Under the pieces are notes generated by a model, which saw nothing but the letters and a program-made list of their open reading frames with translations, had not been told where the DNA came from and searched no databases. Made by a program: the position numbers and the translations under genes. Source: Brugia malayi (lineage: Eukaryota; Nematoda; Chromadorea; Rhabditida; Onchocercidae). From it: a stretch of DNA of 64,000 nucleotides. Positions 43,113 through 54,592 of this stretch are shown here, piece by piece. The stretch is from positions 4,680,221 through 4,744,220 of the forward strand of contig NW_025062479.1 of the NCBI RefSeq assembly GCF_000002995.4, in the 5' to 3' direction. How positions within the stretch are numbered: the first letter of the stretch is position 1; every line of letters starts with the position of its first letter.

Positions 43113-45415
43113 CGTGCGCCTTCCGAACTGAAAAGTACATCACCAATAATATGATAATTTAATGAATAAATCGTATCAGATAGAATTCGAATGAACTATC
43201 TCGAACATTCTTTCTTATAACACAGCAACCTTAAATAATTTTCTGAGAAAATGCAATATTCGTCATCAACTAAAAACGTTTAAGACGAACAACCTGGACA
43301 GCAGATATAAACCTAATCACGGGAGACTTAACGCATCTCAGCACAGCGAGGAATCAATCACTTTTTGGATCTTATAAAAGTACAAAATGGGAGGCTTTCA
43401 AACATTAAACACTAATCAAAATCGCAAATCAGCGGTGTTATAAGTTACATCTGTATATATTTAACCTCTATATAAAAAAGACAGGACAACCGCCACGACA
43501 GGTTAGAATGCTATGAGGTTCGTAATTGTCTTGAATGATAGAGGTTTGGAGTTTGTGATTAGTTTCACCCTATCATCATATTTGTAATAGACTGGCTTCA
43601 TTCAAAACATGCCAGCAAGTTACCCATTCAACTCTCATTTACGAACAACATATAAAAATCAATACTGGCATGGAATCACTGAAAATACATCCAGAAATCG
43701 TGAATGTGCTAGTATCTTTCTTTTTCTTAGAGCATATATTTTACTTATATATGGGAAATTTCCAAAATGTTCATTATATAAGTTATTCCTTCTTAATTTA
43801 AACAAGCAAACTCAACTAAACCTGTCGGGACTGAAACAGCGCAAAAAAATAAGCTCGCAACAATGCATTTAATATTTCTAACACATAATTTGATTCAGAA
43901 ATGAGATGTAAATCAAATTTGTAGTTGAAATATTTATGCCAGTCTCAATACTAGATTTTCTCAGCACTTCGGCACTCCATTTCTGTTCGCATTTCAAAAT
44001 CCAAATCCGTAGCACTGCATTAAATGTAGTCTCATCATTTTACTTGCACAGGCGTTCATCAGCCTGAGAGAAAAATCATCGGAAAATGTCTCCAAGGAAC
44101 AGAACTAACTGTCAGTGCTGCTGAACTCCACTGTGTTTAGCAATATACATATGTGCGGTTCTCATTTCACTAATTCTAATTATTAACAGTGTTAACGAGC
44201 GCAACTCTCTTTGCTCTTTGCATAATTTGAGGAGGATGTCAGCTTAATTCAGTATGTATGCTTTGACATACCGCTTTAATTGCTACTAATGCTAGCTGAC
44301 AAATGGAGAAATCGTCGGCTATTCTTACCTTTGGTCATTCCTACTTCTCATCCTCAGTTCCGCCATTAGCAGCTGTCAACCAGCGTTTTGACTCTCATTT
44401 CTTTTTCAGCACATCCTTCAGCTAAGTACATCTAAGGAAACAGTATTGCAAGGAAAAATTCAAAAAATTCAAGACGAAAAAAAGAACTTCAGAGATTATA
44501 AAGACGCATTTTAATATTATGGAAAGCCGCTAAAATGAGCTACCTCAGCTAAACCAAGCAAATGTTAAACACAACAGTATGTCTCAGCATCTTGGGATAG
44601 GCACTTGTTTATGAAAGTTTGAGACTGGTCAACGCTCAGCAAAGGATAATCAAACAGTCAAACAGTCCGGTGTTTTGCATCTAGTAAAAAAACATCCGAC
44701 TAAAGAAACGCTCTTTGACACTTATGGTATAGAAATTGTAGGTCAATGATTTTTGATGGACGTCGCTGACAATATCAAAGACAAAAAAGCATGCATTATT
44801 CCACCAAACATAGAACACTGAAGTGAGATTTTATTTTATCAATGTTTTACCAAAATCAAATTAAAAGAAAAAAACTGACAAACATCGAGGCGATTCTAAT
44901 GAAATGCATGACGTGTTTACACATGCGTACGCCGTAAAGTTGCATCACCGAAAAGGACGTTCGTTAAATTTTCATAGTGTCCCCGTGAAATCGGAGAAAT
45001 ACACGTCCATAGAAACCGACTGGCCAATCAAATTGTGTTTAATCATAGAAAGTTCGGGAGTGGGCGGAGCAGGGTGGTTAGTTGGTTGGATGGTATTTGG
45101 TATAAAGTGGTGGTGACCTTACTGTATAGAGTGATTGTGATGTTAGGTGACGCCGTACGCGTACATTTGCTTACGTGTTGTGTATGTGTCAGTGGATTAG
45201 ACCAACGTTTAGAAATTTTCTTCGATTTCTTTGAAAAGTGTGTGCTTTAGACATTTCTGTACCTCGTACAGCTGAACATACGTAGCGCTTTTGCATTTGA
45301 TGTATACATCCGAGGGCGAGAGTTTTAATGAATGTCCTTTTTAGAGTAGCTGTCATTGTGATTATCGTTTGACCTCCTTGTTGCAAACAAGGGACGGTCG
45401 TTGTATATTACCTCT
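43113..45415. promoter_or_regulatory. Divergent intergenic region SPP / GRP94
   Basis: About 2.3 kb between two divergent ER quality-control genes. It contains a TGACGTG core at 44909-44915, like the UPRE/XBP-1 element, and a CCAAT box at 45024-45028, both within about 510 bases of the GRP94 start. No intact ERSE (CCAAT-N9-CCACG) was found by eye. Short open frames in this interval match no family. A small frame at 45329-45373 starting MNVLFRVAVIV ends too early to be coding. Confidence 0.4.
44909..44915 (+). promoter_or_regulatory. UPRE-like TGACGTG core upstream of GRP94
   Basis: TGACGTG is the core bound by XBP-1 and ATF6-type factors in unfolded-protein-response genes. It lies about 500 bases before the endoplasmin start codon, a canonical UPR target. 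A 7-base match can occur by chance, so this is a candidate only. Confidence 0.3.
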
Positions 45416-48400
45416 ATGGCTAGCAACTGTGCCGCAAGACTCATTGTCTTCATCGGTGTCTTTTTTGTTCTCGGTATGTTGTTTGAGATATTTCCATTTA
45501 TAACTTTGTTTCATAGCAGCATCATTACAACCATTGAATTTAACCATGTTTTTGCTTTCATTTTATCTTCATAGCAAATGGAACGAAAACATTCAACCCC
45601 CTGCTCGAATATTACTGCCAACTAAATATCAGACAGTGAAATAGTTAAAACCTTGAAAAGTCAGTTAAGCAAAAAGCTGCATGTTTGGTCTTTTTTCAGC
45701 TTTTTTTCCAAACACGGGGGTAAATGCCAAAGTTGAGTCAAACAGTGAAGCAACAGTGAAAGAAAATATTGGAAGAATTAAGACCAGTTCGAAAACAGAT
45801 GAGGAAGTTATTCAGAGGCTGGTTTACATCTTGTTGTCTGTAATTCTGATATTTGCATAGGCTGTATGTGTTGTTCTCGACCGCTGTAGTTATACTATTT
45901 GTATATTGGAAAGAAAATTCGGTTTCAGGGAGGAAGAAGCAATTAAATTGGATGGGCTCTCTGTTGCAGAGATGAAAGAGTTAAGAATTCGGGCTGAGAA
46001 ACACAGTTTTCAGGCTGAAGTAAATCGTATGATGAAACTGATTATTAACTCTTTATATAAGTTAGTTCAAATTTATATGTCATTTTTTCCAAATTTAGAT
46101 TGGAGTTGGATGCTTGTTAATTTGATTAACGATTTATGGGGAACTTTACTTGTCGGTCGCACTAACATTTGGTTAAGCATTTATGTTATAGAAATAAAGA
46201 GATTTTCCTTCGTGAGTTGATATCAAATGCTTCGGACGCACTGGACAAAATTCGGTTGTTATCATTGACGGATCCATCGGTTCTTTCTGCTACTGATGAA
46301 CTTTCAGTTCGGATTAAGGTATGGCTTTTCAGTTTAGCTGTTCGGCAATTGGGTATTTGAATAAATTTTCAAAACATTTCGCCATCTCTGGTCGAATTTC
46401 AGGCAGATCCAGAAAATCACATATTGCATGTGACGGATACTGGCATTGGAATGACAAAAACAGACTTAATCAATAATTTGGGTACAATTGCGCGGTCAGG
46501 AACATCAGAGTTTTTGTCAAAGCTGTTGGATTCTTCTACATCATTAGAACAACAACAGGACATGATCGGACAGTTCGGTGTCGGTTTCTACTCTTCCTAT
46601 CTTGTTGCAGATCGTGTTGTCGTAACTTCGAAACATAATGATGATGATCAGTACGTTTGGGAATCTGACAGTTCTTCGTAAGTTCTTATATCGATTACAC
46701 TTTTTTGTTGTTGATTTTGAGTAGTTTTACTTGTTATATATGATTGTTGTTTGTTACCTTTCTTCATGAATTTGTTTAATGAATAAAATTGGATTTATTT
46801 AATTCTGCTGATTTGTAGGTTTATAGTTGCAAAAGATCCTCGGGGTGCAACTCTTAAGCGTGGCACACAAGTTACATTGCATCTGAAGGAAGAGGCTTAT
46901 GACTTCTTAGAAGCCGATACATTGAAGAACTTGGTGGAAAAGTATAGTCAATTCATCAATTTTAATATCTACTTGTGGCAGTCCAAGGTTATTTATCTTA
47001 TTTTTGTCTTTTTTGGCATTCAGAAGATTATGTTCACTATTTTTCAGACAGAATCAGTTGATGAACCCATTGAAGAAGTAGAAAAAGTAAATGACGAAAA
47101 GACTGAAGATGCTGATGGTAAAGTTGAAGAGGACAAAATAGAACAGAAAACCAAAAAAGTCGAAAAAACAACGTGGGATTGGGAAAAAATCAACAACGTT
47201 AAGCCCATATGGATGCGAAAGAATGATGATGTTGAAGCGGAAGAATACACAGAGTTTTACAAGAGCATTACTAAGGTTCATTAAATGAACTCTGCAATAT
47301 TTATCTTCCTAAAACTTTCTCATATTTTTATTGATATTAGTTTACTTTCGGTTACTTGAAGTTGTTTCTCAAAATTTCAAGGCATATTTTTTTTTTTTAA
47401 ATAATTCATCTGTAGTTTGATCTCCTTCATTCTTCAGCCGCCGTAGTTTCTCCCCAAAGATGCATTGCTGCTACCATTCTGACCGTTACCATTTTCAGGA
47501 TCACGAAAATCCTCTTGCCTATGTACATTTTACGGCTGAAGGGGAGGTTACCTTCAAATCTATTCTCTATGTTCCTCGACATAGTCCATTCGACATGTTT
47601 CAGAATTATGGAAAGGTATGACTTTTTTATTTACAGTGGATCTCTTTCATTGTCGTGAATTTGTCTTTAGTTTTAAATCTCCTCCTGAATGCTACTTTTC
47701 TTAGTTTTATTAGTGTAAAAAGTTTCATTATCTTCAGGGTACAGACAATATCAAACTGTATGTGCGTCGTGTTTTCATCACTGATGATTTTCATGATATT
47801 ATGCCGAAATATTTATCTTTCATCCGTGGTATAGTAGATTCGGATGATTTACCATTAAATGTTTCCCGTGAAACCCTCCAACAGCATAAACTTTTGAAGG
47901 TATTTTTGCTTGAATTGTATAACTGGGTAATCTGTTAAGTAGATACAAGGGGAAAGCAATATAAAGCCATTGATTTTCTTACATTCTTTAATTAGAAAGA
48001 TAGTTTTGTTTTAGGTCATCAGGAAGAAGCTTGTCAGGAAAGTACTGGATATGTTCAAGAAGATGGAACCTAGTGATTTTGAAGATTTTTGGAAAGAATA
48101 CAGCACAAATATCAAGCTGGGCATCATGGAAGATCCCACAAATAGAACACGTCTTGCAAAGCTCCTGCGTTTCTATTCTTCCAATGGAAAAGTAATGTTT
48201 TCGGATTTTCTTAGGATATCTCCATCCCTAAATAAGAGCTCTTCTGTCGTAAAAAATAATAATACCTTATTACTTATAATCATATTATATATATTTTATA
48301 TTCGAATCCTAATATCCTTCGCCAGATGTTTGATCAATCAATCACCAAACATTTTTGCATCTACATTTAATCTAATCAAGATCGTTAAGCGATTAAGTTT

Positions 48401-50247
48401 ATTACATTCTCTTTCTTACTACGAAGGACCAACTGTTATTAATCTCTGTTTTTCATAAATCAAATCTCTCCCCTAGATCCCAATTGTCATTCGAGTCGGT
48501 ATAATAAGCTAACAGATATTCCACCAGAAAAGATGAGTTGGGCATTCATTCTTTGGTTTCATCTTTTTCGGTCATTCTTTGTTATTCTTTCTACGTTTGG
48601 AGTTAACCTTTAATAATATCTTATTACTTATAATCATATTATATCTTTCATTGCGCATCGCTTTGTTGGTTTAACCCAAGTGTGAAATCAAATAAAATAT
48701 CTGGCAGTTGATACATTTTACGACATCTTCTGACTTATTTGACAGAAACAAAGAAAGTTTTATGAAAAGTTAATCACTTTTTGTTTAAGTAAATGACATT
48801 TTCATTGTTGCAGGGCAAAATGACTTCACTTGCTGAATATGTGAGCCGAATGAAGGATAAGCAAGAAATGATTTTTTATGTCGCTGGAAATTCACGAGAA
48901 GAGGTTATTTTTGTGTGAGTGTGTGTGTGAAATAATCAATAGTTCCTTGAATAAAATTCCAGAGGCACTGGAAATGAATAAAACAATAGTAGGTTAACGT
49001 TGGAAATTTTCTAAATCTAGTTGATATAGTTTGAATTTTATTTTTTTACAGGTGGAATCATCTCCTTTTGTTGAACGTTTATTGAAGAAGGGATATGAGG
49101 TACTGTATTTGGTGGAAGCTGTGGATGAATATACCATCCAGTCGATGCCGGAGTTCGACGGAAAGAAATTCCAGAATGCTGCTAAAGAAGGACTGAAAAT
49201 TGATGACGGTGAAAGAAGTAAAGGAATGCAAGAACAATTAGAAAAAGAATTTGAGCCGCTGACGGATTGGCTCAGAAATGTGGCTCTGAAGGTAGGCAGC
49301 AAGTTTAGTTTTGACTGTACCGATTCAGCGTTGTTTTGGTAATGGCTAACTGGAATTGTCAGCTCAAAGAAAAGGTTCAGTGCGGTGGATTATCATTGTA
49401 TACTGAAATAACAGGTGTGGAATCTTAAGCTATCCCATGATCTGCCAAAGAGCGGCCTATACGAACAAGTATAAAAACGATAAATGCTAAAATTTAAGTT
49501 TTTTTTTGCTTTTGTTGATTTTGTCACTGATTCTGCAGCTTTGTGTGTAGATTTGTTATTTTCGTCTTTTTTGAATTCAAATATGTAATTTATTGCATGA
49601 TCTTAGAATAAGATTGAGAAAGCACTCGTTTCGCAACGTTTGGTACAATCACCATGTGCACTAATCGCATCTTCTTACGGTTGGTCAGGTAACATGGAAC
49701 GGATCATGAAATCTCAAGCGCATTCGAAATCTTACGACCCAACTCAGGTTGTCCTAAATCATTGATTATCCCGGACAAAGTAAAAAAAATTGTTTCCGCA
49801 TGATTCTCATAGATGTTTTGAAGGAGTTTTACGCAAGTCAGAAGAAAATATTCGAAATTAACCCACGCCATCCTGTTATCAAGGAATTACTGCGTCGCGT
49901 GAAGTCTGGCGAAAGCAGTGAGAAAGCTACTGATACAGCTGTACTACTGTTTGAAACGGCTACATTACGGTCCGGTTTCACTCTGAATGATCAGATTGGA
50001 TTTGCTGAACGAGTTGAGCAGGTAACATCATTTAAATCCTCAAAGACATGTTTACTATGTTATCATTCCATCCTTGTATTATTACTGGAAATTATCCGCA
50101 TGTTTTCAGATTCTGCGCCGAACGATAGACGTATCATTGGATGAGCCAGTAGAAGAAGAGCCTGAAATTGAGGAAGAGGACAAAGACAAAGAGTATGTCG
50201 AGGAAAAAGATGAAACAAAGGATGAGACAGAGCATTCAGAACTCTGA
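45416..50247 (+). CDS. enpl-1: Endoplasmin (GRP94, ER HSP90)
   Basis: ER-lumenal HSP90 chaperone that folds secreted and membrane proteins such as integrins and insulin-like ligands. Exons: 45416-45473, 45700-45817, 45929-46060, 46192-46318, 46403-46677, 46819-46987, 47048-47275, 47499-47615, 47738-47899, 48015-48191, 48814-48903, 49052-49291, 49607-49747, 49824-50021, 50110-50247, giving 789 residues. [20 protein letters not shown] is a signal peptide. The ATPase domain has [43 protein letters not shown] and [17 protein letters not shown]; an acidic linker leads to [15 protein letters not shown]; the middle domain has [20 protein letters not shown]; the C-terminal domain has [18 protein letters not shown] and [20 protein letters not shown]. 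It ends in an acidic tail closing with HSEL, an unusual ER-retrieval signal. The junction 45817/45929 uses a GC donor, or alternatively GT at 45822 with acceptor 45932. Confidence 0.97.
48258..48644. repeat. Direct repeat pair inside a GRP94 intron
   Basis: The string CTTATTACTTATAATCATAT and its flanks occur twice, at 48258-48290 and 48612-48644, nearly identical over about 33 bases. Both lie in the 622-base intron between exons ending at 48191 and starting at 48814, one of the longest of this gene. The middle part could be an old insertion or a partly duplicated intron. Confidence 0.75.
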
Positions 50248-53200
50248 ATTTTGTTATCTTATGCGCAAAGCTGTTATTTATGAGTAAAGCGAGACTTAGT
50301 TGTTGACTTTAAACAACCAGCATAACTGGAATTGTTTTATAAGAATTGTTCAAACAAATATGTAATATATGTTGGTTCGGCAACCACCTTGATAAATTTT
50401 CGAGAATTCCGCTTCTACTCGTTCAAAATGTTGTGTTTATTGGTTGTTTTCTATTTTTTTGATGTTTGTTTTGCATTAGTTTTGTCTTTAAATAATCTGT
50501 TACGGATAAGTATACTTAATGTTAAATATAAACTTAGCTGAGATGAAACTATTATCACTATTAAGTGATCAATATCACTGTTGACGGCTGTTAGCATTTC
50601 AAATCTGGTATTATTATTGTTAATGCTGTTCAGTGATCTAGCAAATATTCATTTATTGATATATCCCTTATGTTTGTTGTTTCGAATTCTATCTATTTAT
50701 TTTTTAATTCTTTTTTTGTAAATTAATCTTACGAAGTTCACCCTAAACATCTTCATTACATAGATTAGGTGGGGAAGGTTATTAACTAATAGGTCTGATT
50801 GGCAGATGTGTGATAACAAGCATGATAATTAGTCAAGCACACAGTCGTAGTTTTAAGGGACGTGACTTTTATAAATTAAATAAGGAAGGACGAAACAGTA
50901 CAAATGAGAAATGCGATACAGTTTTACTCTGACAACCGCTCTGTCGAAGTTGAAGCTGTATGTTTGTGGACGATCACATATCCCTTCCGTGTAACACGGA
51001 TGTTGATTGCATCTACATAATGCTATGCTACAGAAGAAAAATGAACGTGTTCATGTAAGACTATTATTTGACAGCTGTGTGCTGTTTGTGCTTAAAAATC
51101 ACAGGATAGAGGAAATGAAAGCAGGTACAGTAAAGAAACAAGGGATTTCTTGTAGCTGCTATGTCTGGTTTTTTGCAATCAGTCTTGGGGTTACATTTTG
51201 CTAAGATATCATGCTTAACTCGATAGAAATGTGGATGTTAGTGTACATGTGGTTATCTTAAGATGAGAAGATAAGGGAAAGGAGGGGTTTTATAAAATGT
51301 CATTCCTTGAAATTTTGATGTAGAAGGAGTATAAGGGCTTTTAAATGAATGCGTGAGATCTCGGTGATGTTAAACATGTAGAAATAGCAGAATTCAAGGA
51401 TCGATCTGGGAATTTTGGAGGTAGAAGTGCACGGGTAAAGCACGTGACTGAACTAAGTATAATTCAAAATGTGCTTCAAATTTCTCGGATGAGGTGGGAA
51501 GTTGGTGGTTGCCGACCGAGTAACTGGATGATGTAATCGAAGCGCAAATTGGTTATTTTCCAGTTAATCATTCAAGTGCTGGAAGAAAATTTTTATTTCC
51601 TAATGTTGCGAGTAATTCATATTTGAAACAGTTGATTGGGTGAGGGAGCTGAGTGTGCTACTAGTTAAGGAGTGGGGATTTGTTGACCATATCTTCGCAA
51701 AATTATTCGAGAGAATTGTATGTATGATGTTATTTAAAATTAATTTTATTTCTAAGAATTTTGTAGAAGTGACCGATTTTTTTTAAATAATTGTATGGTT
51801 GCAGCTATGTGCATCTTTTTCATTTACGTTATTAATCAAAAATCTGAAACACTCAAACTAAACGTAGGATGAATTTTCAACTAATTATGATCATTAATTA
51901 ATCATTGGCCAAAAAGTACGATAAATTTTGCAATGCAAGATCAGTTTGTGTTGTCAACACCCTGTTACATCAAGTGATGCTGATGTAAATTTATGGCATA
52001 CAATTTGATCTTACGCCAAGAAATCTCGAAACATCAAATTTGAATTTCAAAACATGGACAAATAGATTGATCGATCTACTCGTACAATCATTTCGCTCAT
52101 TTTCTTCATTTGTTCCCCACTTCTTAACATTTCTCTATTTCCACCAATTTCAGAAACCTGAACACTCACGTTCCTTCCAGTTGATTATTTCACATGGGGA
52201 AATCACGAGGTTGCATTCCTTTGCAGTGATTACATAAGGAGTAATAGTGGACGATCAGCAAACTACGGTCCGGACTGCTGTTAAGTTTTTATGAAAGCAC
52301 ATATGATAAAGAGTTTTTTATTCAAAACGTCATATGTGCAAAACAACTTTGCAGTCCTACCTTGAATACTGGAATAACACGTCCCGATTAATAGGATTTG
52401 AGCGTTTTTCTGTGCATCTCACATTTTGTTCTAAACTATCACAGTGTTTTTTTTTTTTTTTTTTTTTTTTTTTTAGGTATTTGCTAATTCGTAAAAATCC
52501 ATTTACGATTACTTTCGTTTTGTTTTTCCCATTGTTTTCATACCTCTTTGTTTCCCCTAACTGTTAATAGGATTTTTGATCAGAAAAGTCTTCCGTAATC
52601 CAAATTCTTAGATATGGAATTAAAATCTAGCAAGATTGTATTTTAAACAATTGGATTCCGAATTAATTTAAATGCTTTTGTTTTTTACAGGCTCTCCGAA
52701 AGCAATCTTTTAGATGAGATCATTTTGCTTTGTAATTAAAATAAATATATGCTTAGAATAGATACATAGATGTGTCGTATACTTCCATTCCTTTAGTTAC
52801 GTGTTCTTTATGCCATTATTGGAACGTGTTAATTGCAATTTATTCATTCTCAGGTAACATTTTCTGAATTGAATGTCCAGCTGAAATCTAGTAAATGTGA
52901 GGGAGGTTGTGAGAGTAAAATGTTTGAGTGTATGCATTTCAAATAATCAGGTGAGACGTATGACGCTTATGCCTTTTTGGGCTTGACTTTAGTTTGAATG
53001 CAGTAAATATTTAAAAAAAAAAAAAAAGAAACGAACTCTGAACTGTTACTCACTACAAAATATCAGTATACTCGTTACAAAATAACACTCAATTTTTAGG
53101 TTCCAGAACTAGAAAAAAGTTTTTTCTACCTGCAGGATGTTAAGCTGGTTCAGAATCATAACTATGGCACTTTAGCCGTTGTTATTGATCGTTTTTTTTT

Positions 53201-54185
53201 TTTTTTTGTTACACTACTTAGAAAAAATAAAGCATGTTTAACAGCTCTGGCTTTAAATAATTCTTTTAGTCTAAACTTTCTAGATCTCAAAATACATAAG
53301 TTGGAAGTTGATGCCGAAGGTTAAAGTGCGGAATACATTGTATAACTATTTTAATTTATAAAAATCTATTCTGTCTACAATGATAAGATGTTTGTTCAAT
53401 TAACAAAACACATTCATAAAGTTTTTTTTTTTTTTTTTTTTTTTATTTTGCTTTGGATGGAGAGTCAAGCGTTTCTTTATTCAAATTATTATTTGTCCTT
53501 TTCAAAATTTTTTTCAGAGTATTTTTTATGCTTAGATTTTACATAGTTCGCTGTCCTCTCATTACAGGGATAAACTGCTGGAAATCATTTAATTTTTAAG
53601 GTATATCAAGGCTTGCTCAGTTTGTATATCAATAACCAAATTTTTAAAAATTTTCATTTCCAGTTTGATTGAAATTAGTCGATTCTCGAAATTCTTGAAG
53701 TAATATAGAATCCTGAAAATCCTATTTGGAAAAGTTTTTGACCGCTAGAAAACGGTTAGGCAAACAATCTCAAAAATATACATCGGGCACTACTTCACTG
53801 CCGTGCTTCTTCGGCTATGATTCATCACTTATAATTGAAAATCTGAATTATCATTTGAAATTAACATTTGGTCGTTTTATACTTCAGTCTTTTTAATGAT
53901 TAATCATCTTGCATCCCGTTTTATCCATCTGTTGAAATGTTATGTTTGTTCTCTTCACTTTGAATATTCATTTTTCTTTATTTAAAATTCCTTTTATGTC
54001 TTGCTAAACATTGACATCCATCTGCGAACAATCCAGCATTGCAATAAAAAATTTGTTTTGGCGAGTTTCTTAAAATAATTGGAAAATCCCAAAATTGTTC
54101 ATAAATCCAAAAGTACGTCACAAATCCAGAAGAAGCGGTATTTGTTAAAAGAAACACCACCTCTTCACACATTTTGACAATGCAG

Positions 54186-54207
54186 ACACACACACACACA
54201 CACACAC
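54186..54207. repeat. (AC)11 microsatellite
   Basis: Eleven perfect AC units in the GRP94-FNIP gene desert. Simple sequence repeat of the kind that varies between individuals. Confidence 0.95.
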
Positions 54208-54341
54208 TTAAAAGCGATCTACATTAATTGTGAAATCCTTTCCCTTCATTCCCTCTTGCCAAAATTTCTGTTTCGTAAGCCAAAAAACATGCCGAAATGA
54301 CCTTTTTTCTTTCTTACTCAAATCACCTATCTGTCTGTTAT

Positions 54342-54592
54342 GACCCTCACAGAAAAACTGTAGAATGTCTGAAGTTTTACATTGAGAAAACCTTAGATTC
54401 CACTTTTCTACTTTACAAACGTTTTTTGTTTCACCCTGCATGTTTTGAAGTACACGTTGTGAGAAAAGGGCTCTTATTATTTTGGACAGACCCTCACAGA
54501 AAAACTGTAGAATACATTGAGAAAAATCCTATACTTCCATATTTCTGTTTTACAAACGTTTTTTGTTTTTTACTCTGCATGTTTTTTGACTT
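54342..54592. repeat. Imperfect tandem duplication, about 100-base units
   Basis: GACCCTCACAGAAAAACTGT begins two related blocks, at about 54342-54448 and 54490-54592. Both also share TACATTGAGAAAA, TTTACAAACGTTTTTTGTTT and CTGCATGTTTT. A 327-base open frame crosses both units, so its conceptual protein repeats DPHRKTVE, but it has no family resemblance or splice signals and is probably not coding. The arrangement suggests a local duplication with later small indels. Confidence 0.8.

Noticed and set aside
45329..45373. ATG reading MNVLFRVAVIVIIV as the endoplasmin signal peptide
   Set aside because: It ends in TGA after 14 codons. The ATG at 45416 gives a full signal peptide and a phase-matched splice.
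48668..48690. GGTTTAACCCAAGTGTGA, similar to nematode spliced-leader sequences
   Set aside because: It lacks the central bases of SL1, has no properly placed donor after a 22-base leader and no clear Sm-binding site downstream; it lies inside a GRP94 intron.
49800..49823. Using the acceptor CTCATAG at 49812 for the GRP94 exon (adding DVLK)
   Set aside because: Its phase does not match the preceding exon; the acceptor at 49823 joins DPTQ to EFYASQKK in phase, as in the family.
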